DNA of 41,713 nt from DASZHC01 sp035938215 (lineage in GTDB: Bacteria; Verrucomicrobiota; Verrucomicrobiia; Chthoniobacterales; JAFAMB01). The notes under the pieces are model-generated. The model saw nothing but the letters and a program-made list of their open reading frames with translations. It had not been told where the DNA came from and did not search any database. The stretch lies in assembly GCA_035938215.1 (NCBI GenBank), contig DASZHC010000072.1:1-41713 (forward strand), in the 5' to 3' direction. Both the position numbers and the translations under genes were made by a program. Shown one piece after another: positions 7,656 to 15,763 of this stretch. The stretch's first letter is position 1, and each line of letters begins with the position of its first letter.

Positions 7656-7696
7656 AAATCCGGGAAGAAAGAAATCACTGTGTTCTGCCCGGATTT
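7656..7696. terminator. inverted repeat between convergent genes
   Basis: AAATCCGGG (7656-7664) and CCCGGATTT (7688-7696) form a nine-base stem with a 23-base loop. It sits between the plus-strand DUF2270 gene and the minus-strand DUF1232 gene, so a bidirectional terminator is plausible. Only short T/A runs flank it. Confidence 0.4.
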
Positions 7697-7737
7697 AAGT
7701 CCATTTTCTTCCGAGTCGCTTCCTGAGCGGCTCCGGG

Positions 7738-8151
7738 CTACTGTCGATCGGGTTCAACATCGTGCTCGATCGGCTTGCGCACGTTCCGGGCAAGCACGTG
7801 TTTGAGAAAGGGTTCTTTATAGTGCTCAAAGACCGCCGTAATGATGGCGGCATCATCGGCTAACCCACCTCCTGGAATCGCATCCGGAATGATATCGACC
7901 CCCTTGCGAAGGTAAAAAAGGGCGAATGCGGCCTCTGCGATTGCCGTGAACGGTATCGACCGATTCAGACCTGCGTGGAAATCTTCGATAATCTCGGATA
8001 GAAATTCAACTTGATCCGGCAAATTAGGAAACTCGGTCACTTGGGTTACAGCCAACCTGATTTCGGGCAACCATCGAACCAGCCTGTCAAGATGAGCGGG
8101 GGTAATCCTGCGGGCGCCGTCTGCAATAAATTCCTTGAGATCAACATTCAT
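7738..8151 (-). CDS. DUF1232 (YkvA-like) family protein
   Basis: The 137-residue product contains FALFYLRKGVDIIPDAIPGG followed by LADDAAIITAVFEHYK, the hallmark of the DUF1232/YkvA family (Y...P.D.IPD..P..G..DD...). The N-terminal part is helical and soluble. The function is unknown; family members are often membrane-associated. ATG 8149-8151 (MNVDLKEFIADG) is chosen over an upstream TTG that would add a non-family hydrophobic stretch. Confidence 0.75.
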   Translation of the reverse strand: MNVDLKEFIADGARRITPAHLDRLVRWLPEIRLAVTQVTEFPNLPDQVEFLSEIIEDFHAGLNRSIPFTAIAEAAFALFYLRKGVDIIPDAIPGGGLADDAAIITAVFEHYKEPFLKHVLARNVRKPIEHDVEPDRQ

Positions 8152-8323
8152 CAGCAACGCAACAAACAGTACACAGGTCGGAGATGAAAAGAAACGGCTT
8201 TCATTCACACTTCGGCGCTACTCCCAACGCGACCTTGAGATCCTTACATCTCGCCGGTCTAAACGCGGCCTCGCTCGCCAATCCCCCGTTTGCGGCTTTC
8301 GGTCCCTGCTTGTAATTCTTCCG

Positions 8324-10966
8324 CTACACTCCGGCCGTCAGTTCAATGGCACGTCTTCTCGCCGGCTCAAGTTGGGATAGATCCTTGCCCGATCCGCGTG
8401 CAAGGTCCGCTTTCCCCCCACCCCTCCCTCCAAGTATGCCAGTGAGCTCTTGTACGACCTTGCCCGCCTGGACCTCCCCCGTCAGGGACGAATCCACCAT
8501 CACCAATACATGAACCTGGTTCGCCTCGCGCCCGAACAACACTGCGACGCCGGCAAACCCTTTCGCCCTCAAGTTGTTCGCGACCGCCTGCAACTGTTCC
8601 GCATCCGCATCGTGGATCACTTCAACGATCGACCCTTGGTCGATTGGGAATTCCGCTGCGATCCGCTCCGCTTCGCGCTGCAGGCTATGTGCACGATCTT
8701 TTTCGACCGCTTTCTTCAATTCCAGCAATTGGCCGTTAAGTTCATCGATTTTTGCCGATTTCAGATCCAGCTTTTCCTGCAGATATTCCAAGGCAACCAG
8801 GCCCGTGAGCGCCTCAATCCGGCGCACTCCGGCCGAGATTGCTCCTTCGCTTGCTATGTGGAACAAGCCAAGCTGCCCGGTCCGGAAAACATGCGTACCT
8901 CCACAAAGCTCCATTGAATAACCATCCAAACACCCCGCATTTCCTCCGATCTGCACGACTCGCACGTTTGCGCCATATTTCTCCCCAAAAAACTGCATTA
9001 TGTCCGCTCGGGATTTCACTTCCTTGTATGGAACTTCAACCCAACTAACTGTTTCATTCGCAATGATTCGGCTATTAACTAACTGTTCGATTTTCCGAAG
9101 TTGCTCCCATGAAACTGCATTGCTGTTGAAATCGAACCTCAATCTGTCCGGGCCCACATACGACCCCTTCTGGCTAACGTCGGTTCCGACAATTTCATGA
9201 AGCGCCCAATGCAGGAGATGGGTAGCCGTATGATTAGCCTCTATCTTGCGTCTCCTTGGTTGATCCACTTTCAAAATAACATCAGCGGGTAAACTATATC
9301 GCACCGTACCAGCGACCTTCAGATAAAAAGTTCTTCCCTGTTTGGCAACAAACACTACAGGCACAGAACTACCATCCGCAAAAACAATTTCTCCCGTGTC
9401 GCTCACCTGACCTCCCATCTCGGCGTAGAGAGGGGAACGGTCGACGACAGCCAGCTCATTCTTATCCTTTTTAACTACCTGGATCACGCGCGCTTTCGCT
9501 TCATCATGATAGAATCCAACAAATTCCGTGGCGACAGATTCCTCGACTGTTGCGACTATCTCTTTCTCCTGAGCCGCACGCGAGCGCTCCCGTTGCTGTT
9601 CCAAACGCATCTCAACCGCCTGCAGGTCGAGTTTCAAACCGCGTTCCCGAACTAGCACTTCTGTAAGATCGACCGGGAACCCGTACGTATCGTATAACCG
9701 GAAAGCTGCCTCCGCAGGAAACTCGTTGCTGGTCCGATTCCTAAATTCCTCCTCGAAGATTCGCAATCCGCGATCGAGCGTATGATTGAATAGTGATTCT
9801 TCACTATCCAGAACCGAAACCAGCCTGGCCTTGTTCACTTCGAGCTCGGGAAAAACTGATCCGAAATTCTGCGTCACAGTTGGAGCCAGCCTGCTCAAAA
9901 ACCCTTCGGAACCAAAACCGAGATATCGACCAAACATGACAGCACGCCGAAGAACGCGCCTCAGAACATAGTTCCGATCCGTGTTACTCGGAATAATCCC
10001 ATCCGCGATCGCAAAACAGAGTGTGCGCAGGTGATCCGCGATCACCCGGAACGCAACATCTGCCTTCTCCTGCTCGGACAGCTTAACGCGCGATCTGGGC
10101 AAAGTTTTTCCATAAGCCTTTCCGCTCAGAGCGGCGATCTGCTCAATGATCGGTTGGAAAACGTCGCTGTTGTAGTTCGAGATGGGATGATCGAATCTGC
10201 GGAATTCCTCCGTGGACGCCACGATACCGGCGACTCTTTCGAATCCCATGCCGGTATCCACGTGCCTGGCGGGAAGCGTTGAGAAACTACCATCCGCATT
10301 GGCACTGAATTGGATAAAGACCAGATTCCAAATTTCTATGCATAGCGGGCTCCCCTGGTTCACGAGCGCCCCCCGCGTATTCCCGTCTTTCGTGAGGTCC
10401 ATGTGGATTTCGGAACAAGGCCCGCACGGCCCCGTATCACCCATCATCCAGAAATTGTCTTTTCGGCTTCCGTCAACGATATGAATCCGCGGATCCAAAT
10501 CGGCCAGTTTGAAAAGCGCTGCCCAGTTGGCGTGCGCTTCCTCGTCGAAATCCGCAGGGTCTCCCTTTGTCGGTTCATAGACTGTCGCGTAGAGGCGATC
10601 AGGCGGGAATTTCCAGCGTTCAACCAGTAATTCCCACGCCCAGCGAATTGCCTCTTTCTTAAAATAGTCACCGAAACTCCAGTTCCCAAGCATCTCGAAG
10701 AACGTGTGGTGATAGGTATCAAAACCTACATCGTCGAGATCGTTATGTTTCCCTCCTGCCCGGATGCACTTTTGCGTGTCGGCAGCCCGCGGGGGCGAAA
10801 ATGGCGGCTTTTCCTGCCCGAGAAAATAAGGCACGAACTGATTCATGCCGGCGTTTGTAAACAGCAAGTTGGGCGAGCTCGGCAACAAACTTGCAGAAGG
10901 CACAATCGTGTGCCGTTTTTCCCGGAAGAAATCCAAAAACGACTGCCTGATCTCTGAAGCATTCAT
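8324..10966 (-). CDS. alaS: alanine-tRNA ligase
   Basis: Charges tRNA-Ala in the cytoplasm. The 880 residues match the usual bacterial length. The class II catalytic core is at the N-terminus (IRQSFLDFFREKRHT, VPSASLLPSSPNLLFTNAGM, GFERVAGI). The editing domain carries the zinc/hydrolysis motifs HTATHLLHWAL (roughly 570-580) and ELCGGTHV (roughly 670). The C-terminal DHHA1-type region has GGRGGGKADLARGSG. The ATG at 10964-10966 is immediately upstream of FREKRHT as expected. A small secreted-protein gene ends six bases upstream, so the two are probably co-transcribed. Confidence 0.98.
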   Translation of the reverse strand: MNASEIRQSFLDFFREKRHTIVPSASLLPSSPNLLFTNAGMNQFVPYFLGQEKPPFSPPRAADTQKCIRAGGKHNDLDDVGFDTYHHTFFEMLGNWSFGDYFKKEAIRWAWELLVERWKFPPDRLYATVYEPTKGDPADFDEEAHANWAALFKLADLDPRIHIVDGSRKDNFWMMGDTGPCGPCSEIHMDLTKDGNTRGALVNQGSPLCIEIWNLVFIQFSANADGSFSTLPARHVDTGMGFERVAGIVASTEEFRRFDHPISNYNSDVFQPIIEQIAALSGKAYGKTLPRSRVKLSEQEKADVAFRVIADHLRTLCFAIADGIIPSNTDRNYVLRRVLRRAVMFGRYLGFGSEGFLSRLAPTVTQNFGSVFPELEVNKARLVSVLDSEESLFNHTLDRGLRIFEEEFRNRTSNEFPAEAAFRLYDTYGFPVDLTEVLVRERGLKLDLQAVEMRLEQQRERSRAAQEKEIVATVEESVATEFVGFYHDEAKARVIQVVKKDKNELAVVDRSPLYAEMGGQVSDTGEIVFADGSSVPVVFVAKQGRTFYLKVAGTVRYSLPADVILKVDQPRRRKIEANHTATHLLHWALHEIVGTDVSQKGSYVGPDRLRFDFNSNAVSWEQLRKIEQLVNSRIIANETVSWVEVPYKEVKSRADIMQFFGEKYGANVRVVQIGGNAGCLDGYSMELCGGTHVFRTGQLGLFHIASEGAISAGVRRIEALTGLVALEYLQEKLDLKSAKIDELNGQLLELKKAVEKDRAHSLQREAERIAAEFPIDQGSIVEVIHDADAEQLQAVANNLRAKGFAGVAVLFGREANQVHVLVMVDSSLTGEVQAGKVVQELTGILGGRGGGKADLARGSGKDLSQLEPARRRAIELTAGV

Positions 10967-10972
10967 GATTTG

Positions 10973-11446
10973 TCAATGACGATCGAACGGATTTTCCTCG
11001 AACGGATTGCGCACCCGAAATTCGAAAAACCAGACGTCATAACCACGGATCCGTCTTTTCACCGGCGTTGAACCAATCAGCCGCTCGGTTTCGGCTTTCG
11101 AAGTGTAACCTTGCAGAAGTCCGCGCGTCCTTTGAATCCGATACTGTTCCGGCAGTACCGTGTAAATATAAACCGGCGCGAACGCTACTCGTCCGGTTCG
11201 ATCAAACGGAACGGCCAATACATCGACTCCCTCCCCCTGATTGAACATGCTCGGTTCAACCAAGGGCGCCCCTACAAGGCCAAACCGGTGCCATTTGCTC
11301 GAATCGACCGAGATTACGTAGAGGCTGCATCGTGGACTGAGCTGCACGTAATCAGGATCATTGGGGAGCCGCGGCAGAAAGCTCGCCTCGCCATGCTCGA
11401 GCAATCCCAACGCAATAACCGCTAGTAAACATTGTAACTTGTTCAT
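10973..11446 (-). CDS. secreted hypothetical protein
   Basis: A 157-residue protein with an apparent signal peptide (MNKLQCLLAVIALGLLEHGEA). The mature part contains short strands (VDVLAVPFDRTGRVAFAPVY, GYDVWFFEFRVRNPF) and no recognised domain. It lies six bases upstream of alaS in the same direction and may be the first gene of that transcript. No functional clue is available beyond export. Confidence 0.6.
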   Translation of the reverse strand: MNKLQCLLAVIALGLLEHGEASFLPRLPNDPDYVQLSPRCSLYVISVDSSKWHRFGLVGAPLVEPSMFNQGEGVDVLAVPFDRTGRVAFAPVYIYTVLPEQYRIQRTRGLLQGYTSKAETERLIGSTPVKRRIRGYDVWFFEFRVRNPFEENPFDRH

Positions 11447-11471
11447 AGGAAGAAATTATAAAATATCCGAC

Positions 11472-12554
11472 CTACGCGAGGTGGATTTCTCGCCCTGTCA
11501 AACTGGATTGATAGATCGCATCTAACATTTCCATTAGTTGAACCGCTTGAATTGAGCTGTTGATCGCTGCTTCTTCTCCGCGGACTGCTCGCAAAAAGTT
11601 CCGCATTTGCGGAACAAATTCGTGCGCTACGCGTTCAAACGTCAGTTCCCTGTCTACAAGCAGCCCATTCTGATCTTCAAAGAGCGCCAAGGCCGGTATT
11701 TTCACCGACGGATGAAGCTGAAGCGTATCTACAATCCGGATTGAACCCTTTGGCCCGAACACGGTGGTACTGAAGAGTTCGCGTGTACCCCATTTTCCAA
11801 GCGGTATATCATCCGTAAGATTTGCAGCCCAGGAAACTTCAAATAAAACAGACGCTCCGTTTTCAAAACGGATCATTCCGTAGGCACTGTCCTCAACGTC
11901 AAAGACAGGCGCTTTTACAAGTTGCGGAAACTTTTGATAGGTCTGAGCTGAAATTGTCCTTGGCTTTGGGTTTCCCATCAAATACCAGGCAGCATCGATC
12001 GCGTGAACACCAAGATCAATCAAAGCTCCACCGCCGGCGCGCGCTCGATCCGTGAACCAGCCGTCAATGCCTCCGGGCGTTCCACGCGATCTTACCCACA
12101 TGGTCTTTGCGAAATAGATTTCGCCGAGGCGCCTTTCTCCCACTGCCTTGCGCGCAGCCTGATTGGCGCCAGAAAAACGCATCTGCCGGCCAAAAAAATA
12201 GACCAGACCACGGTTCTCGGCTTCCGTATGCAAATGACGCATTTGCTCCGCGTTCAACGTTGGCGGCTTCTCGCAGAGAACATGTTTCCCCGCCTCTAGG
12301 GCCTTTAGGGTTGCCGGATAGTGCAGGGAATTCGGCAAGCTGACAACGACCGCCTCGAGCGCGGAATCAGAAAGCATTTCGTCATAATTGGAGAAGACCC
12401 TTTGAGGCGAATATTTCGCTCCGAATTTCTGGCGCCGACCCTCGTCCAGATCACACGCCGCATACAAATGGCCCAGCCCGCAGCCCTGCACCCCTTCTGC
12501 GTGACGTTCACCAGGCCAGCCGAGTCCAACTATCCCGATATTGTGTTTGTCCAT
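11472..12554 (-). CDS. Gfo/Idh/MocA family oxidoreductase
   Basis: The 360-residue protein has an N-terminal NAD(P)-binding fold (NIGIVGLGWPGERHAEG; ACDLDE after strand 2), the family EKP motif (GKHVLCEKPPTLN, about 90-102), and the C-terminal alpha/beta domain with GGALIDLGVHAIDAAWYLMG, where the GxxxDxGxH pattern marks the substrate pocket. Members reduce or oxidise sugars, inositols or similar polyols; the substrate is not predictable. It starts at ATG 12552-12554. It is flanked by the alaS unit and a lipoprotein gene in the same direction but with real gaps. Confidence 0.88.
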   Translation of the reverse strand: MDKHNIGIVGLGWPGERHAEGVQGCGLGHLYAACDLDEGRRQKFGAKYSPQRVFSNYDEMLSDSALEAVVVSLPNSLHYPATLKALEAGKHVLCEKPPTLNAEQMRHLHTEAENRGLVYFFGRQMRFSGANQAARKAVGERRLGEIYFAKTMWVRSRGTPGGIDGWFTDRARAGGGALIDLGVHAIDAAWYLMGNPKPRTISAQTYQKFPQLVKAPVFDVEDSAYGMIRFENGASVLFEVSWAANLTDDIPLGKWGTRELFSTTVFGPKGSIRIVDTLQLHPSVKIPALALFEDQNGLLVDRELTFERVAHEFVPQMRNFLRAVRGEEAAINSSIQAVQLMEMLDAIYQSSLTGREIHLA

Positions 12555-12645
12555 TGCCTGCTACGAAAAAGGAAGAACAAAACCTCCGTCCGCGCAAATT
12601 TCCGGCGGGGCTGCTTCTCCCTGCGGGAACTGCTGGTGGAAGCCT

Positions 12646-14301
12646 TTAGGGTTCGATTTTTGTGCCGGCGGGATAGTTTCCCAAATCAATCGGTGCAATC
12701 GCATAAGGCGGTTGGCCGACCGGGCCTACCTCATACGTCTCACCCACGACTGAATCCGGCCACGCTGCAAGATAGTCTTCCACATCCTGTCGTGCGAGCG
12801 CTTGTCCATTTTCTAAGTTCTTTTCCGCGATCGCTTCATCTTTTGCGGCTTGAAGGTTCGCCAGGTTCTCCTTGATCTTGTTCAGGCGGCTGCTCTGCCT
12901 TGCCTCTTTCGCGTATTCAACTGCGGCGACCGCAACGCAGTAAGCCGGAAGCGAGGCGAACTCCCCGAGCAGTTCGTTCATGTCCTTTGTGGCTTTGCCA
13001 TAAGAAAGCCAGCCATCGGCCACAACGCTCCCGACGCCATAGCTTGAGATGTCCGCAGATAATCGCGCGAATCTTGTTGTAATCGCTTCCAGCAACGGAT
13101 CTTGCGACCACCGAACCTCGTTAAGTCTCACTTGCAGGTCAGCCAACACTTTCTGAAAAGTTTTACTCACATAGGTCACGCAATTACCTTTTTCGGGCAT
13201 GCCGGCTGCAAGGCGCGCAAAATCGGAGCTGGATTTTATGCCAGGCGCTTTACCGCTCTTTGCATCCGTTATCGCGCGTACTAATTCTTCACTTGTCGAA
13301 AAAATAATGTAGTTCCCGGTTCGAGCGAGAGTCGGACTGAGATAGGGCAATTCCGTCAACCCTTTCAATAGGCGCAATCTCAGATCCGCCTCATCGGCGC
13401 TTTCCACTTTCGGATTTCGCTTTGCCAGCGCATCAACACGATCAAAAACTCTATCGTTTCTCACCTTCCAAAGAAGAGCGGCGGCCGGCGCCGGCATCTT
13501 GTACGGTTTATTGCCAAGAGGAATATCGACGGTTACCCGGGTATCGAGCGTCACAATCACGCCTATCCGATCGTCAAGGGAGTCGAGTAAATCGTCCAGT
13601 GTCGATCCGCCAAAAAGTTGCGCCTGCCGGGCTATTTGCTCTTCCCATCGGGTAACTTCCGGAATCTTCGAGGATTCGATTTCCTTGGATATCGCTTTCC
13701 AGAATAAAGGAAGATCGAAATCATAAAATGCAAATGCCTCCGCCTTTGCAGGAATCATCTCAAGTTCTGCGAAATCATGCGGCGGTTTCGCGAAAGCGCC
13801 CCACAGAAATCCGGACCGATCCGGAACATAGAAATAGCTTTTGCTCAAAAATAGACCCGGTTCAGCCTCTTTGGAACTGAAACCAAACGCCTTGACGTTC
13901 TGCAACCCGCTGCCAGCCGTAAGCCGGCTTGCCAACTCGAAGCATTTGCGAATCCGTTCTCTTTCGCTCGGTGTAAGACCTGGGTCGCTAATCGCACCAT
14001 CGGCGACGAGTCCAAATTTCTCGCTCAATTCACCTAAGATTTTCTCTGTGTTCCAATAAAGATACCCAACCCCGCCCGGATCAAGTTTGGACGCCACTTT
14101 GTCGTACGCTGCATCCCCGGCCGCACCGGATGAAGTTATGCCAGGAGAACGCGTATTTGCGCCGAATGGTGTCACCGGAATCGATTGCGCGGGAGTCGGC
14201 ATTGGCGGCCGGACCTCGGAAAGCTGCGTCGCAGGTTGCTTTTGGCATGCAGCAAGCAACATACAACCGATGAGCGACACAAAAGCGCTTTTTCTGTCCA
14301 T
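12646..14301 (-). CDS. large lipoprotein of unknown function with pseudopilin-like tail
   Basis: A 551-residue protein with a lipobox (CMLLAAC, Cys about 19), so probably lipid-anchored. The Pro-rich linker after the Cys is followed by a long alpha/beta region (YLYWNTEKILGELSEK, DLLDSLDDRIGVIVTLD, YIIFSTSEELVRAITDAKSG) that loosely recalls DUF3352-type proteins. A coiled-coil-prone stretch (LNKIKENLANLQAAKDEAIA) precedes the end. The last 60 residues (DVEDYLAAWPDSVVGETYEV, then GPVGQPP) resemble the tail of type II pseudopilins. No homologue can be named with certainty. Confidence 0.65.
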   Translation of the reverse strand: MDRKSAFVSLIGCMLLAACQKQPATQLSEVRPPMPTPAQSIPVTPFGANTRSPGITSSGAAGDAAYDKVASKLDPGGVGYLYWNTEKILGELSEKFGLVADGAISDPGLTPSERERIRKCFELASRLTAGSGLQNVKAFGFSSKEAEPGLFLSKSYFYVPDRSGFLWGAFAKPPHDFAELEMIPAKAEAFAFYDFDLPLFWKAISKEIESSKIPEVTRWEEQIARQAQLFGGSTLDDLLDSLDDRIGVIVTLDTRVTVDIPLGNKPYKMPAPAAALLWKVRNDRVFDRVDALAKRNPKVESADEADLRLRLLKGLTELPYLSPTLARTGNYIIFSTSEELVRAITDAKSGKAPGIKSSSDFARLAAGMPEKGNCVTYVSKTFQKVLADLQVRLNEVRWSQDPLLEAITTRFARLSADISSYGVGSVVADGWLSYGKATKDMNELLGEFASLPAYCVAVAAVEYAKEARQSSRLNKIKENLANLQAAKDEAIAEKNLENGQALARQDVEDYLAAWPDSVVGETYEVGPVGQPPYAIAPIDLGNYPAGTKIEP

Positions 14302-14517
14302 ACAAGGTTCAATTTCGCAGGCTATGCTAATTTCCGAAGGCGGTACAGTAGTGTATAGAATCCTTGAAAAGCAAAACCACCTAAATGATTTGATGTGCGG
14401 ACGCGAAATAAACTTGACTCATCTGCGATCGGTTTTGCTTTTCGGATAACGAAAAAGAAGGCTGTCCTGGTCAGGTGAACGGTAATCAGGCAGATCTGGC
14501 TCGGAATACCCTTGCGC

Positions 14518-15579
14518 ATGTCCAGTGTTTCACCATCGATAGAAGAGTTGAAGCTGAGAGCCACTTCAGATCACGGGCGCACCGCCGTTCGCGCTCAGAT
14601 CGATGGCGTCCTCGAGAAGCAGACTCGCGAGCAGAAACCATATCTGGAAGTTTTGTTGCGCGATCTAACATCCAGTTTTGTCCTGCGAGTCTGGAGCGAC
14701 CACCCTTTTTACTTTTTTACCAGGGAATTGCGCGCCGGATCGTTCGTTGAGATAGAAGGTGAGTTTTCAATCAGTCCTCCTTATGGCCTCGACGCCAAGA
14801 ATTGGGCGATACGCCAATTGACGGCTGCGGAACAGACCGACCTTCTGGCCGGACCCTCCGACGTCCGCGAAAAGCAGGAGCTGGACTATTCCGACATCCG
14901 CAGGTCTGCTGATTCCATTGGCGATCCACGTCTGCGCGCTCTGTCCGCAATGTTCCTGGAGGAATTTGGAGATCGCATGCGCCGCTCGGCCGGCGCAAGA
15001 AACTATCACCACGCACGGCGGGGTGGTTTGGTTGAACATATCGCTCAAATGATGAGAGCCGCCGAAGCGTTAGCCTCGGTCTATCCTCGATTGAATCGCG
15101 ATCTGCTTCTTGCCGGAATTCTTTTTCACGATTCCGGGAAACTCTGGGAAAATTGTTACTCGAAAGAGAGTTTCATCATGCCTTACGATGTTAGAGGAGA
15201 ATTAGTTGGACATATCTCGATCGGCATTGAAGTAATCAATCGCCTCTGGCACAAGCTCAAGGAAGCGGAAGATTTCCCGGGTTGGAATACGATTTCCCCT
15301 GATTCGGATTCCGTCCGGCTCCACCTGATTCATTTGATTGCTGCCCATCATGGTGAACGACAATATGGGTCACCGATTGAACCGAAAACCCCGGAGGCTA
15401 TCGCTCTGCATCTGATCGACAATCTTGACGCCAAGCTGGAAATGATGTTCTCAGCTTATCGAAATGGCCGCAGGCTGCACACCGAGATTATCGAACGGGT
15501 ACGGCCATTGGCAGCAAATCTCGTGGAACCGCTTCCCAGCTTTCTGCCGGCGGAAGAAATAGAACGGCCAAATCATTAA
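14518..15579 (+). CDS. HD-domain 3'-5' exoribonuclease, YhaM-like
   Basis: The product (about 353 residues) has an N-terminal OB-fold-like nucleic-acid-binding region (about 25-110: AQIDGVLEKQT, YLEVLLRDLTSSFVLRVW, GSFVEIEGEFS) and an HD phosphohydrolase domain. The metal residues are visible: GGLVEH (about 176), the HD pair in LFHDSGKLWE (about 206), H in IAAHHG, and D in LIDNLDAK. This architecture matches YhaM/CBF1 3'-5' exoribonucleases. ATG 14518 is chosen; a TTG two codons upstream is possible. A perfect inverted repeat overlaps the stop codon. Confidence 0.8.
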   Translation: MSSVSPSIEELKLRATSDHGRTAVRAQIDGVLEKQTREQKPYLEVLLRDLTSSFVLRVWSDHPFYFFTRELRAGSFVEIEGEFSISPPYGLDAKNWAIRQLTAAEQTDLLAGPSDVREKQELDYSDIRRSADSIGDPRLRALSAMFLEEFGDRMRRSAGARNYHHARRGGLVEHIAQMMRAAEALASVYPRLNRDLLLAGILFHDSGKLWENCYSKESFIMPYDVRGELVGHISIGIEVINRLWHKLKEAEDFPGWNTISPDSDSVRLHLIHLIAAHHGERQYGSPIEPKTPEAIALHLIDNLDAKLEMMFSAYRNGRRLHTEIIERVRPLAANLVEPLPSFLPAEEIERPNH

Positions 15580-15591
15580 TTTGGCCGTTCT
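15561..15591 (+). terminator. perfect 13-bp hairpin overlapping a stop codon
   Basis: AGAACGGCCAAAT (15561-15573) and ATTTGGCCGTTCT (15579-15591) pair perfectly around CATTA. The TAA of the YhaM-like gene (15577-15579) lies in the loop and the first base of the right arm. No long T-run follows, so termination is likely but not certain. Confidence 0.6.
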
Positions 15592-15763
15592 CAATTCCGC
15601 CAAAGGCTCATGTTGTTAGCGGATAGAGATTCTCGCCGCGCCTTATTCACGGCCAGTCACTCAAATCCAGCGTTGCTCTTCATTAAACGCTCGTCAGGTT
15701 CAACCGAGCTCAGGCAGAACGAGCCTCTCGACTCCATCAGCACTTAAATGCAAAAGAGCGCGA

